Assembly: GCA_002345575.1 (NCBI GenBank)
Contig: DDVX01000020.1
Coordinates: forward strand, 1-64,000
Reading direction: 5' to 3'
Length of the DNA stretch: 64,000 nucleotides
DNA from: Stutzerimonas stutzeri
Lineage (GTDB): Bacteria > Pseudomonadota > Gammaproteobacteria > Pseudomonadales > Pseudomonadaceae
Shown: positions 51,712-61,232 of the stretch, in pieces
How positions within the stretch are numbered: the stretch's first letter is position 1
Layout: each line of letters opens with the position of its first letter
Position numbers and translations under genes: made by a program
Notes under the pieces: model-generated
Told to the model about the DNA's origin: nothing
Database searches by the model: none
The model's input: only the letters and a program-made list of their open reading frames with translations

Positions 51712-52350
51712 ATGTGGCCACACCAAATGCAGGACAAGACACTTTTTGCGACTCTGGGCCTGATTGTTCTGCTGGCACTCCTCGCCTCCGGCATTGCGCC
51801 TTACGATCGCGCCACCTGGCTGCTGGAGGTCTCGCCGGTGCTGATCGCCATACCTCTGCTGCTGTTCAGTTACCGAGACTTTCCGCTCACGCGGCTGCTC
51901 TACGTACTGATCGCAATACATGCACTGATATTGATCCTCGGCGGCGCCTACACCTATGCTCGTGTGCCGCTGGGCTTTTGGGTACAGGAGCTGTTCGAAC
52001 TGCAACGAAACCCCTACGACAAGCTCGGGCACTTTATGCAGGGCCTGGTTCCGGCGCTGCTGGCACGGGAGATCCTGCTGCGGCTGGGTTTTCTTGCACG
52101 AGGGCGGATGCTGGGCTTTCTGGCGATCTGCGTAGCGTTGACCTTCAGCGCCTTTTACGAGATGCTCGAATGGTGGGTCGCACTAATCGCCGGCCAGGGC
52201 GCCGAAGATTTTCTTGGCACCCAAGGCGATCCCTGGGATACCCAGTCCGATATGCTTATGGCGCTGATCGGGGCGGCTGTTGCGGTCATCGGCCTTGCAC
52301 GCAGGCAAGACAGGCAGATCGAGGCGCTGACAGATCGCAGCAGGCGATAA
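51712..52350 (+). CDS. YjdF-family (DUF2238) membrane protein
   Basis: 212 residues with about six helices. Family stretches are LELQRNPYDKLGHFMQG-like, SAFYEMLEWW and GTQGDPWDTQSDM. The function of DUF2238 is unknown. The start at 51712 or the ATG at 51727 cannot be decided: neither has a good ribosome-binding site. Confidence 0.82.
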   Translation: MWPHQMQDKTLFATLGLIVLLALLASGIAPYDRATWLLEVSPVLIAIPLLLFSYRDFPLTRLLYVLIAIHALILILGGAYTYARVPLGFWVQELFELQRNPYDKLGHFMQGLVPALLAREILLRLGFLARGRMLGFLAICVALTFSAFYEMLEWWVALIAGQGAEDFLGTQGDPWDTQSDMLMALIGAAVAVIGLARRQDRQIEALTDRSRR

Positions 52351-52433
52351 ACCGGACCGGGCATCACACATGGAAAGAAACGGTGGAAAACGCTTTGCGG
52401 TTCCCACCATACGCAGCTCCTCCCGCAGCGAAA

Positions 52434-53228
52434 TCAAACCCTCAGTTCGAAATCGTCACCGTCGTGGTAGGCCGGGAAGCGCTCGCGGAACGCAGCGAGA
52501 TTTCTCGCGCTCAGCGTGCAACGAAAAACACCATCGCCCTCGCCCGCTTCGAGCAGTGGGTCGCCAAGGTAATCGAGTACCTGACTGTCACCGCTGTAAG
52601 GATGCCCCTTGCCGTCCTCGCCTACGCGGTTGATACCCGCGACGAAGCACAGGTTCTCGATAGCACGCGCCGGCAGCAGGCGGTTCCAGGCGTCGCGCCG
52701 GGCCGCCGGCCAGTTGGCCGTGTAGAACAGCAGATCGGTGCCATGGGCATCGCGGCTCCATACCGGAAAGCGCAGGTCGTAGCAGATCAGCGGGCGCACG
52801 CGCCAGCCATTCAGCTCAAACAGCGCCTGGCGCTCACCTGCGGTGTAATGCTGGTGCTCGCCAGCCATGCGGAACAGATGACGCTTGTCGTAATGCAGAA
52901 TTTCACCGTCCGGGCGCGCCCAGAGCAAGCGGTTGCGATAACTGCCATCCGCCGCCTCGATGATCAGGCTGCCGGTGACCACGGCCTCCAGGCGCGCCGC
53001 CTGTTCGCGCAACCAGGCATAGCTGGGCCCCTCCTCCGGCTCAGCCAGGCGCGACGCACTCATGGAAAAACCGGTGGTGAACATTTCCGGCAGGATCACC
53101 AAGTCCGCACCGCGGGCCTGTTCCAGCAGCCCGGCAAAGTGTTCGCGATTGGCGGCAGCATCCTGCCACGCCAGTGTGGTCTGGATCAGAGCCAGTTGAA
53201 GATCGGGCAAAGTAGTCAGATCGCGCAT
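52434..53228 (-). CDS. Omega-amidase (YafV/NIT2-type nitrilase family)
   Basis: 264 residues of the carbon-nitrogen hydrolase family. The triad is Glu in VILPEMFTTGF, Lys in HYDKRHLF and Cys in LICYDLRFP. The family hydrolyses alpha-ketoglutaramate and alpha-ketosuccinamate. Its start lies inside the preceding aminotransferase gene (13-bp overlap), which makes its omega-keto amides. The pair forms a methionine-salvage/glutamine transaminase module. Confidence 0.88.
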   Translation of the reverse strand: MRDLTTLPDLQLALIQTTLAWQDAAANREHFAGLLEQARGADLVILPEMFTTGFSMSASRLAEPEEGPSYAWLREQAARLEAVVTGSLIIEAADGSYRNRLLWARPDGEILHYDKRHLFRMAGEHQHYTAGERQALFELNGWRVRPLICYDLRFPVWSRDAHGTDLLFYTANWPAARRDAWNRLLPARAIENLCFVAGINRVGEDGKGHPYSGDSQVLDYLGDPLLEAGEGDGVFRCTLSARNLAAFRERFPAYHDGDDFELRV

Positions 53229-54364
53229 AGCTTTGCCGCTGCCTCACGCAGCGTTTCCTCCCGTTTAGCGAAGCAGAAACGTACCAGCCGCAAACCCGCT
53301 GGCGGCGATTGATAGAACACCGAGATTGGGATGCTCGCCACCCCGTGCTCACGAGTCAACCATTGCGCCATGGCCACGTCATCCAGATCAGGGCGGATCA
53401 CCGAATAATCAGCCAGCTGAAAGTAAGTGCCCGCAGTTCGGCTAAAGCCGAACCGCGAGCCTGACAGCAGATCGCAGAACAGATCGCGCTTGGCCTGATA
53501 GAAGGATGGCAATTGGCGAACATGCTCAGGATGCGCCTCCATGAACTCCGCCAGCGCCCATTGCAGCGGCGTAACACCGGTGAAACTGACGTACTGATGC
53601 ACCTTGCGCAGCTCTGCCGTCAGCTGTGGCGGTGCCACCACATAACCGGTTTTCCAACCGGTGACGTGGTAAGTCTTGCCGAAGGAGCTGATCACGAAGG
53701 CCCGTTGATACAACTCATCGTGGCGCAGCACGCTGGCATGCTCGCGTCCGTCGAAGATCAAATGCTCATAGACTTCGTCGCTGAGCAGATAGATATCACG
53801 GTCACGGATCAGCGCAGCGAGTCGATCCAGATCGGCCATATCGACCAGCGCGCCGCTGGGATTGTGCGGCGTATTGAGCACGATCATCCGCGTGCGCGGG
53901 GTGATGGCATCGGCCAGCTTCTGCCAATCAATGGAGAAGTCCGGCAAGCTCAACGGCTGATGGATACAGACACCACCGGCAAGCTCAACGGCAGGCTCAT
54001 AACTGTCGTAACAGGGATCGAAGACGATCACTTCATCGCCGGCCCGAATCAGCGCATGGATCGCACAGAAGATCGCCTGGGTCGCGCCCGGCGTGATGGT
54101 GATCTCGCTGTCGGCGCTCACCTGCCGCCCGTACAGCGACTGGACTTTAAGTGCCACCTGTTCGCGCAGCGCCGGCAATCCGGTCATGGGTGCGTACTGG
54201 TTGTGCCCGGCCATCACAGCCCGCGCCAGAGCCTCACGCAGTTCATCCGGCCCGTCGAAGTCCGGGAAGCCCTGGGAGAGATTGATCGCCCCTGTCTCGG
54301 CTGCGAGCTGGGACATGGTAGTGAAGATGGTGGTGCCGACATTGGGCAGTTTGCTGGTGATCAT
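53216..54364 (-). CDS. PLP-dependent methionine/glutamine aminotransferase (YbdL type)
   Basis: 382-residue class I/II aminotransferase. NLSQGFPDFDGP, NTPHNPSGALV, LLSDEVYEHL and the PLP lysine in SSFGKTYHVTGWKTGY are present. E. coli YbdL prefers methionine and uses keto acids. Coupling with the omega-amidase suggests glutamine as amino donor and ketomethylthiobutyrate as acceptor, as in glutamine transaminase K. GGAG lies seven bases before the ATG. Confidence 0.9.
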   Translation of the reverse strand: MITSKLPNVGTTIFTTMSQLAAETGAINLSQGFPDFDGPDELREALARAVMAGHNQYAPMTGLPALREQVALKVQSLYGRQVSADSEITITPGATQAIFCAIHALIRAGDEVIVFDPCYDSYEPAVELAGGVCIHQPLSLPDFSIDWQKLADAITPRTRMIVLNTPHNPSGALVDMADLDRLAALIRDRDIYLLSDEVYEHLIFDGREHASVLRHDELYQRAFVISSFGKTYHVTGWKTGYVVAPPQLTAELRKVHQYVSFTGVTPLQWALAEFMEAHPEHVRQLPSFYQAKRDLFCDLLSGSRFGFSRTAGTYFQLADYSVIRPDLDDVAMAQWLTREHGVASIPISVFYQSPPAGLRLVRFCFAKREETLREAAAKLCAI

Positions 54365-54381
54365 CGGCTCACTCCGTCAAC

Positions 54382-54413
54382 GAGCCGGAAGCCGTCGCAA
54401 CGACTTCCGGCTC
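54382..54413. terminator. Hairpin between der and the aminotransferase gene
   Basis: GAGCCGGAAG (54382-54391) pairs with CTTCCGGCTC (54404-54413), with a further CGT/ACG inside. It lies behind der on minus; there is no clear T-run. Confidence 0.6.
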
Positions 54414-54431
54414 ATGGCCTCGGGCTTGTGG

Positions 54432-55913
54432 CTATTTCTTATCCCGGCGCTTCTTCTCTGCCTTCTTGTGGTGCGACATGAGTCGGCGCTTCTTGTTCAC
54501 CTGGCGGTCGGTCAAGGTGTTCTTCTTGCCCTCGTAGGGGTTTTCGCCGCCTTTGTATTCAATGCGGATCGGCGTGCCGACCAGCTTGAGCACGCGGCGG
54601 TAGGTATTCTCGAGATAGCGCGAATAGGACTTGGGTACTGCATCGACCTGGTTGCCGTGAATCACGATGATCGGCGGGTTCGCGCCACCCAAGTGGGCAT
54701 AGCGAAGCTTGATACGACGGCCCGATACCATCGGCGGTGCATGTTCGCGCACGGCATCTTCGAGAATCTGCGTCAGGCGGCTAGTAGGCCAGCGAGTCAC
54801 AGCCGACGTAAACGAAGCCTGGACCGACTTGTACAGATTGCCGACGCCGGTACCGTGCTTGGCAGAAATGAAGTGGATATCGGCGAAATCGACAAAGAAT
54901 AGTCGGCGTTCCAGCTCGGTTTTTACGTAATCGCGCTCACCGGGCTCCATGCCGTCCCATTTGTTCAGCGCAATTACCAGCGCACGGCCGCTGTCGAGTA
55001 CGAAACCGAGCAGGTTCAGGTCGTGCTCGACCACGCCTTCGCGGGCATCCATGACGAAGATCACTACGTTGGCATCCTGGATCGCCTGCAGCGTCTTGAC
55101 CACGGAGAACTTTTCTACCGCCTCGAAGATCTTGCCGCGACGGCGGACGCCCGCAGTGTCGATCAGGGTGTACTTCTCATCGCCACGCTCGAACGGAATA
55201 TAGATACTGTCGCGGGTGGTACCGGCCTGGTCATAAACGATGACTCGCTCTTCGCCAAGCATACGGTTGACCAGAGTCGACTTGCCGACGTTGGGACGAC
55301 CGATGATGGCGATCTTGATACCATCCTTTTCGCTCGGCCCAGGAATGCGCTTGAGCTCATCGCCTTCGGCGACCGGCCCGCTCTCACCTTCCTGTTCGCT
55401 CTCTTCCTGCTCGAGGTTGTCTTTGGGAAAGCTTCCCAGCGCCTGATCAAGCATGTAACTGATGCCACGACCGTGAGCGGCGGCGATGGGCAGCGCCTCG
55501 CCAAGACCCAACGGACTGAACTCGGCACGAGCAATGTCCGGGTCGATGCTATCGACCTTGTTCACTACCAGGAAATGGCGCTTGTTCATCTTGCGCAGAT
55601 GCTCAGCGATCATCTGATCACCCGGCGTCATGCCAGCACGCGCGTCAACGATGAACATCACCGCATCGGCTTCTTCCATGGCCTGCAGCGACTGCTCGGC
55701 CATCTTGGCATCGATACCCTCTTCGTCGCCCGTCAGGCCACCGGTATCAATGACGATATAGGTACGCCCCTGCCACTTGGCTTCGCCGTACTGGCGATCA
55801 CGGGTAAGACCGGCATATTCGGCAACGATAGCGTCACGACTTTTGGTCAGACGGTTGAACAGGGTGGACTTGCCGACGTTCGGGCGGCCCACCAGGGCGA
55901 TTACGGGAACCAT
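54432..55913 (-). CDS. der: Ribosome-associated GTPase Der (EngA)
   Basis: 493 residues with two tandem G domains, each with GRPNVGKST (near residues 8 and 205). A C-terminal KH-like domain (GANPPIIVIHGNQVDAVP) and a basic tail follow. Der is essential for 50S subunit maturation. An acidic linker (EQEESEQEGES) separates the two domains. The start at 55913 has GGAG six bases upstream. Confidence 0.95.
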   Translation of the reverse strand: MVPVIALVGRPNVGKSTLFNRLTKSRDAIVAEYAGLTRDRQYGEAKWQGRTYIVIDTGGLTGDEEGIDAKMAEQSLQAMEEADAVMFIVDARAGMTPGDQMIAEHLRKMNKRHFLVVNKVDSIDPDIARAEFSPLGLGEALPIAAAHGRGISYMLDQALGSFPKDNLEQEESEQEGESGPVAEGDELKRIPGPSEKDGIKIAIIGRPNVGKSTLVNRMLGEERVIVYDQAGTTRDSIYIPFERGDEKYTLIDTAGVRRRGKIFEAVEKFSVVKTLQAIQDANVVIFVMDAREGVVEHDLNLLGFVLDSGRALVIALNKWDGMEPGERDYVKTELERRLFFVDFADIHFISAKHGTGVGNLYKSVQASFTSAVTRWPTSRLTQILEDAVREHAPPMVSGRRIKLRYAHLGGANPPIIVIHGNQVDAVPKSYSRYLENTYRRVLKLVGTPIRIEYKGGENPYEGKKNTLTDRQVNKKRRLMSHHKKAEKKRRDKK

Positions 55914-55948
55914 GCGGCTCTCCACTGCGATATTTCAGAAAACACGAA

Positions 55949-55969
55949 GGCCGCTGCAATGCAGCGGCC
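55949..55969 (-). terminator. Terminator-like hairpin upstream of der
   Basis: GGCCGCTG pairs with CAGCGGCC around a 5-nt loop. On minus it is followed by TTCGTGTTTTC. It lies behind bamB and could end that transcript or attenuate der. Confidence 0.6.
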
Positions 55970-56002
55970 GGATATACAGCGTTCCGCCTGGGCGAAACGG
56001 CG

Positions 56003-56028
56003 AGCAGGCTGTTAAAGAACTGCCTGCT
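56003..56028 (-). terminator. Second hairpin behind bamB
   Basis: AGCAGGC (56003-56009) and GCCTGCT (56022-56028) pair, with an inner GTT-AAAG-AAC. It is stacked 34 bp before the hairpin at 55949-55969. Confidence 0.5.
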
Positions 56029-56047
56029 GTGCGAACGGTTTGAGCCG

Positions 56048-57196
56048 TCAGTCCCGCTGGCGAATGGTCAATGCGACCAGCTTGCCATCGTTGCCATAGG
56101 TGTACAGCCAGTCGCCCTCGACCACAGGACGAGTGCGCAGGCCGGCACTGTCGATGCGGGTGCGCGCGACGAAGCGGCCATCGACCTGACTCAGCAAATG
56201 CAGATAGCCTTCCTTGTCACCTACTACAACATAGCTCGAAAATACCGAGGGACCGGAAAGCTCGCGGCGCGCAAGTGCATCGTTACTCCAGAGTACGGTG
56301 GTCGAGCGCTCATCGATGCCCACAACCGAGCCGTCTGCCTGGCTCACGTAGACGCTACCGTAGCCCAGCGCGACACCGGAGGATGTAGAGGCATCACGCT
56401 GCCACAGTATCCGCCCGCTGCTCAGATCCAGCGCGGCCGCACGGCCCTGGTAAGTGGCGACATATAGCACGCCACCCGAAAGCAACAAGCCACCGTCGAT
56501 ATCAACCACACGCTCAAGCTCGGAACGGCCTTGCGGGACCGCCACGCGTTGCTCCCAAACAGGCAGGCCACGACGGGTATCCAGCGCAACCACCTTGCCG
56601 CTGGAGAGCCCGGCAATCGCCAGCTCATTGGTCAGCAGCGGCGCCCCTGTGCCGCGCAGCGTCAGCACGGCAGGTGAACTTTCGTAGCTCCAGCGCTGCT
56701 CACCGTTGTCGATATCCAGCGCGATGACACGGTCGTCCTGGGTCTGCACCACCACCACGTCGCCATTCACGGCAGGCGCGGCGAGCACTTCGCTGCTGAC
56801 TTGGCTGCGCCAGCGCTCTTCACCATTGGAGACATCCAGCGCCAGCACTTCGCCGCGCAGGGTGCCCACCAGCACCAATCCGTAGCCTGCACCCACGGCG
56901 CCGGAAACCGGAACCTTAAGGTTCTTCTTCCAGTTCACCTTGCCGCTCTGACGGTCCATGGCGACAACCAGACCACGCACGTCGGCAGCGAAGATCTCGT
57001 TGCCGTAGACCACAGGTTTGAGCAGATTGTAGGTCTCGCCCTGACCCTTGCCGATCGAGCGACTCCACTCTTTCTTCAGTTCGACCTCAGCATCGAACTT
57101 AACCAGCTCGGCTGGACCCGGTTCCTTCTTATCGTTGCTGCTGCACCCTACCGCCAGAACGGCTAGGGTCAGCAGCGCTGCAGTTTTCCAACGCAT
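56048..57196 (-). CDS. bamB: Outer-membrane assembly lipoprotein BamB
   Basis: 382 residues. The lipobox is LAVGC at about residues 13-17, then a beta-propeller with repeated PQQ-type blades (VVAMDRQSGKVNWKK, VLALDVSNGEERWRS, VIALDIDNGEQRWSY). It is part of the BAM complex. I take the ATG at 57196, giving the signal MRWKTAALLTLAVLAVGC. It follows yfgM by 4 bp. Confidence 0.95.
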   Translation of the reverse strand: MRWKTAALLTLAVLAVGCSSNDKKEPGPAELVKFDAEVELKKEWSRSIGKGQGETYNLLKPVVYGNEIFAADVRGLVVAMDRQSGKVNWKKNLKVPVSGAVGAGYGLVLVGTLRGEVLALDVSNGEERWRSQVSSEVLAAPAVNGDVVVVQTQDDRVIALDIDNGEQRWSYESSPAVLTLRGTGAPLLTNELAIAGLSSGKVVALDTRRGLPVWEQRVAVPQGRSELERVVDIDGGLLLSGGVLYVATYQGRAAALDLSSGRILWQRDASTSSGVALGYGSVYVSQADGSVVGIDERSTTVLWSNDALARRELSGPSVFSSYVVVGDKEGYLHLLSQVDGRFVARTRIDSAGLRTRPVVEGDWLYTYGNDGKLVALTIRQRD

Positions 57197-57200
57197 CGAT

Positions 57201-57842
57201 TCACGCCTCTCCACGAGCCAGGTCATCCAGCTTCAGTTGCAAACCACCAACGGCGGCATCCTGCGACAGCGACTCTTTCGCCTTGGAATAGGCGGCGTGA
57301 GCCTCATCGAGACGTTCAAGCTTGACCAGCAGGTCGCCGCGCAATTCCTCACGGCTCGCAGCGAAGGCCTTGGGCGCTTCGCCATCCAGCAGTGTCAGCG
57401 CCGCCTCGGTCTTATCCTGAGCGGACAGCACACGGGCCAGACGCTGGCGAGCAAGCTCTTCGAGGACCTTGTCCGCAGGCTTGTCCAGCACGGCCTGCAG
57501 TTCTGTCGCTGCCTCGTCGAGACGACCGGATTCAACGGCCACCTTAGCGACGAAAAGACTGCCGTACTGCGCGTAATGCGTGCCAGAAAAATCCTTCTTC
57601 AGTCGTTGCCCCAGACGCGAGACTTCTGCCATATCTGGTTCTGAGTCAGTCAAAGCTACGGTCAGCAGCTGCTGATAGATCGCTGATGCACCATGCGCCT
57701 GATTGACCTGGTGCTTCTGCCAGAACTGCCAGCCGAATACCAGTGCCAGCGCCAGTCCGGCACCGGCAAGCAACGGCATGCCATTGCGCTGCCACCACTC
57801 CTTGATCTGATCGAGTTGTTCTTCATCTGTACCCGAGGTCAC
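57201..57842 (-). CDS. yfgM: YfgM, SecYEG-associated TPR protein
   Basis: 213 residues. A cytoplasmic N-terminus is followed by one membrane anchor (LLAGAGLALALVFGWQFW, about 25-43) and a periplasmic TPR-like domain. YfgM with PpiD hands secreted proteins to periplasmic chaperones. It starts at GTG with GGAG seven bases upstream. Located between hisS and bamB as in most gammaproteobacteria. Confidence 0.92.
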   Translation of the reverse strand: MTSGTDEEQLDQIKEWWQRNGMPLLAGAGLALALVFGWQFWQKHQVNQAHGASAIYQQLLTVALTDSEPDMAEVSRLGQRLKKDFSGTHYAQYGSLFVAKVAVESGRLDEAATELQAVLDKPADKVLEELARQRLARVLSAQDKTEAALTLLDGEAPKAFAASREELRGDLLVKLERLDEAHAAYSKAKESLSQDAAVGGLQLKLDDLARGEA

Positions 57843-57881
57843 GCTGTTACTCCTTTGATTCGCAGAATTCGAACCTGTCGA

Positions 57882-59165
57882 TCAAGCCAGACAGGCAGCC
57901 AGGCGCTCGGGCAGAGCATCCCAGGCAATGCTTTGTTGTTCGCTGTCGTCGCGCAGCGGCTTGCAACCTACCACGCGACCGGCCAGTTCGTCCTCACCCA
58001 GAATCAGCGCAAAGCGTGCGCCACTTTTGTCGGCCTTCTTGAACTGACTCTTGAAGCTGCCACCGCCGGCATTGACCAGCAGACGCAAGCCCGGTAGCTC
58101 ATCGCGCATGCGCTCAGCCAGCGCCAGTGCCGCCAGTTCAGCCGGTTGGCCAAAGGCACAGATATAGGCATGCGGTGGCAGGTTCAGCTCCTCGGGGTTT
58201 TGCCCCAAGGTTTCCAGCAACAACACTAGACGCTCAACACCCATAGCAAAGCCGACACCTGGAGTTGGCTTACCGCCGAACTGGCTGATCAGCCCGTCAT
58301 AACGGCCACCGGCACAAACGGTCCCCTGTGCGCCTAGTTTGTCGGTAACCCACTCGAATACGGTACGGCCATAGTAATCCAGGCCACGCACCAGCTTGGG
58401 GTTGATCTCATAGGCGATGCCGACCGCATCGAGTCGCGCTCTGAGCCCGTCAAAATGCACACGCGATTCCTCGTCGAGGAAATCATTGAGCGTTGGTGCG
58501 TCGGCCAACAAGGCCTGAGTCTGTGCGTTCTTGCTGTCGAGGATGCGCAGCGGGTTGGTAGTCAGGCGGCGCTGGCTGTCCTCGTCGAGCTGTTCGAAGC
58601 GCTGCTGAAGATAGGCGACCAGTGCGTCGCGATAGGTCGCACGCGCCTCGCTGGAGCCCAGGCTGTTGAGCTGCAGGGTCACGGCGTCAGCGATGCCGAG
58701 CTGCTTCCACAGGCGCGCCGTGAGCACAATCAGCTCCGCATCGACATCGGGGCCCGGCTGGTTGAAGACTTCCACGCCGATCTGATGGAACTGCCGATAG
58801 CGCCCTTTCTGCGGCTTCTCGTAGCGAAACATCGGCCCGGTGTACCAGAGCTTCTGCACCTGACCACCACCAGTCAGGCCATGCTCCAGCACAGCGCGTA
58901 CGCAGCTGGCGGTGCCTTCGGGACGCAGCGTGAGGGATTCCTCGTTGCGATCCAGAAAGGTGTACATTTCCTTGTCCACCACATCAGTGCCTTCGCCAAT
59001 ACCACGAGCAAACAGCTCGGTGTACTCGACAATAGGTAGCCGGATCTCACTGTATCCGTAGCTGTCGAGCAACTGCGCGAATGTGCTTTCCAGGTAACGC
59101 CAAACCGGTGTTTGCGCCGGCAGAATATCGTTCATGCCACGAATGGCTTGCAGGGACTTGCTCAA
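57882..59165 (-). CDS. hisS: Histidyl-tRNA synthetase
   Basis: Class II synthetase of 427 residues. Motif 2 is MFRYEKPQKGRYRQFHQIGVE, the histidine loop GLDYYGRTVFEW, and motif 3 GVGFAMGVERL. The start is TTG (MSKSLQAIRGMND), supported by AAGGA six bases upstream. It is 13 bp behind ispG. Confidence 0.96.
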   Translation of the reverse strand: MSKSLQAIRGMNDILPAQTPVWRYLESTFAQLLDSYGYSEIRLPIVEYTELFARGIGEGTDVVDKEMYTFLDRNEESLTLRPEGTASCVRAVLEHGLTGGGQVQKLWYTGPMFRYEKPQKGRYRQFHQIGVEVFNQPGPDVDAELIVLTARLWKQLGIADAVTLQLNSLGSSEARATYRDALVAYLQQRFEQLDEDSQRRLTTNPLRILDSKNAQTQALLADAPTLNDFLDEESRVHFDGLRARLDAVGIAYEINPKLVRGLDYYGRTVFEWVTDKLGAQGTVCAGGRYDGLISQFGGKPTPGVGFAMGVERLVLLLETLGQNPEELNLPPHAYICAFGQPAELAALALAERMRDELPGLRLLVNAGGGSFKSQFKKADKSGARFALILGEDELAGRVVGCKPLRDDSEQQSIAWDALPERLAACLA

Positions 59166-59178
59166 ATCGGTTCCTTAA

Positions 59179-60291
59179 TCAGCTACGCAGGATCAAAGCC
59201 GCGTCGCTCTCAACTTTCTCGGCAGCCTTGCGGCGAATCAGCTGTTCCAGCTCATCCACCAAGTTTTCGTTGGTCAGTTTCTGCGCAGGCTTGCCATCGA
59301 TATAGACGAGGTTGTTGGGGGTGCCACCGGTGAGGCCGATATGCGCCTCCTTGGCTTCACCCGGCCCGTTGACGATGCAGCCAATCACCGCCACATCCAT
59401 AGGCACCAGCAGGTCTTCGACGCGGTTCTCCAACTCGTTCATGGTCTTGACCACGTCGAAATTCTGCCGCGAGCAGCTCGGGCAGGCGATGAAGTTTATT
59501 CCGCGCGAACGCAACCGCAGCGACTTGAGAATATCGAAGCCGACCTTGATCTCTTCCACTGGATCGGCCGCTAGCGAAATACGGATCGTGTCGCCGATAC
59601 CCTCGGCCAACAACATGCCCAACCCCACCGCCGACTTCACCGTACCTGAACGCAGGCCGCCTGCTTCGGTAATACCAAGGTGCAGGGGCTGTTCGATTTC
59701 CTTGGACAGCAGACGATAGGCGGCGACGGCCATGAAAACATCGGAGGCCTTCACGCTGACCTTGAAGTCAGGGAAATTCAGACGATCCAGATGCTCGACA
59801 TGGCGCAGCGCGGATTCAACCAGCGCTTCGGGCGTTGGTTCGCCATATTTCTTCTGCAGATCCTTTTCCAACGAACCGGCGTTAACGCCGATGCGGATTG
59901 GAATACCCCGGTCCCGCGCGGCATCAACCACAGCACGTACACGGTCTTCGCGACCGATGTTGCCGGGGTTGATGCGCAGGCAGTCGACACCCAGTTCAGC
60001 CACACGCAGGGCGATCTGGTAATCGAAATGGATATCAGCGACCAACGGCACCTGCACGCGCTGACGGATCTTGCCAAAGGCTTCCGCAGCATCCATCGAA
60101 GGCACCGAGACACGCACGATATCGGCGCCGGCATCCTTCAGCCGCTGTATTTGCGCGATGGTTGCCTCAACATCACAGGTTTCGGTATTGGTCATACTTT
60201 GCACGGCGATGGGCGCATCGCCGCCGACCGGCACGTTGCCTACCCAGATCTTGCGAGTAGGACGACGCTTGATGGGGGACTCAGTATGCAT
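59179..60291 (-). CDS. ispG: 4-hydroxy-3-methylbut-2-enyl diphosphate synthase IspG
   Basis: 370 residues. N-terminal TIM-barrel (VGDAPIAVQSMTNTET-like start) and C-terminal iron-sulfur domain with cluster cysteines in ACPSCSRQNFD and GCIVNGPGEA. Penultimate step of the methylerythritol phosphate route to isoprenoids. It starts 2 bp behind the rodZ stop. Confidence 0.96.
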   Translation of the reverse strand: MHTESPIKRRPTRKIWVGNVPVGGDAPIAVQSMTNTETCDVEATIAQIQRLKDAGADIVRVSVPSMDAAEAFGKIRQRVQVPLVADIHFDYQIALRVAELGVDCLRINPGNIGREDRVRAVVDAARDRGIPIRIGVNAGSLEKDLQKKYGEPTPEALVESALRHVEHLDRLNFPDFKVSVKASDVFMAVAAYRLLSKEIEQPLHLGITEAGGLRSGTVKSAVGLGMLLAEGIGDTIRISLAADPVEEIKVGFDILKSLRLRSRGINFIACPSCSRQNFDVVKTMNELENRVEDLLVPMDVAVIGCIVNGPGEAKEAHIGLTGGTPNNLVYIDGKPAQKLTNENLVDELEQLIRRKAAEKVESDAALILRS

Positions 60292-60293
60292 GA

Positions 60294-61232
60294 TTACTGT
60301 CCGAGCGTAAGACGCGCAGTCTCGCCACGCGTGATACTTGAAAGATCGACGGCTTCACCGTTGAAGTTCACCTGCGCACCCGACGCAAAGCCGAGATGCA
60401 GATCCAGCGGCGTCTTGCCGACCAGAGTACGACTGCTACCAGCCTTGGCCAGCGCGCTATAGAGCACTTCGCCGTCCGCGTCGGTTACACGCGTCCAGCA
60501 GTCAGCCGTGAAGCTCAACGTCAAACGACCTTCACCCGGCGCCAGCGAAACGGCCGCGGTTTCAGGCGCTGACGGTGCAGCAGGTGCTTCGGCAGTAGGG
60601 CTTTCTTCCGTCACAGCTTCAACGGGCGCCTGCTCCGGCTGCGCTGATTCGGATTGTTCCTGCGAAGGAATATCCTCTACCTGGCTGTCGATCGACTCGC
60701 TCTGCCCCAGCTCAAGCGGCTCTTCATCACGCTCCAGCAGATGAATCTCGGTGGTGCCGTCCGCAGCCTCTACCTCGATCTGATCCAGCGTAGTAACGGC
60801 CGGGGCGGACTGACTGCGGGTGGACTGGTCCTGCCACCAGAACAGTGCGCCTGCAGCGAGGATGAGGATCAGTGCGAAGACGAAAAAGCGCATCACCCCA
60901 CGTGATAGGCGACCCGGCTCATCGATATGCCCCAGGCTGTGTATGTTGCTGGCAGCAGCCCCCGAGCCGGTGTAGTGATCGAACTCATTGACCAGGCGAT
61001 TCTGGTCCAGCCCCAGTAACTTGCCATAGGCACGAACGTAACCACGGGCGAAGGTGAGGCCTGGAAGACGGCTGAAATCACCTGCCTCTATCTGGGCCAG
61101 CGAGCGCTCTGTCAGGTTGAGTTGTTGGGCTATCGAAGAGAGTGCCAAGCCTTTCTCTTCACGCGCAGCGCGAAGCGTTTCGCCAGGGTTGGCAGCCGTC
61201 GAGGCAACTGCTTCAGAATGTGGCGCTGTCAT
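60294..61232 (-). CDS. rodZ: Cell-shape protein RodZ
   Basis: 312 residues. A cytoplasmic helix-turn-helix (LRAAREEKGLALSSIAQQLNLTERSLAQIEAGDF, shown in part; about 18-90) is followed by one membrane helix (FFVFALILILAAGALFWW), an acidic Pro/Ala-rich linker and a periplasmic DUF4115 beta domain (CWTRVTDADGEVL). RodZ links MreB to the elongasome. Its start overlaps the pilF stop (ATGA). Confidence 0.92.
   Translation of the reverse strand: MTAPHSEAVASTAANPGETLRAAREEKGLALSSIAQQLNLTERSLAQIEAGDFSRLPGLTFARGYVRAYGKLLGLDQNRLVNEFDHYTGSGAAASNIHSLGHIDEPGRLSRGVMRFFVFALILILAAGALFWWQDQSTRSQSAPAVTTLDQIEVEAADGTTEIHLLERDEEPLELGQSESIDSQVEDIPSQEQSESAQPEQAPVEAVTEESPTAEAPAAPSAPETAAVSLAPGEGRLTLSFTADCWTRVTDADGEVLYSALAKAGSSRTLVGKTPLDLHLGFASGAQVNFNGEAVDLSSITRGETARLTLGQ

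Noticed and set aside
51687..53312. 541-residue plus-strand open frame across the YjdF-like gene and the omega-amidase gene
   Set aside because: It overlaps two well-supported genes in other frames and has no recognisable domain.
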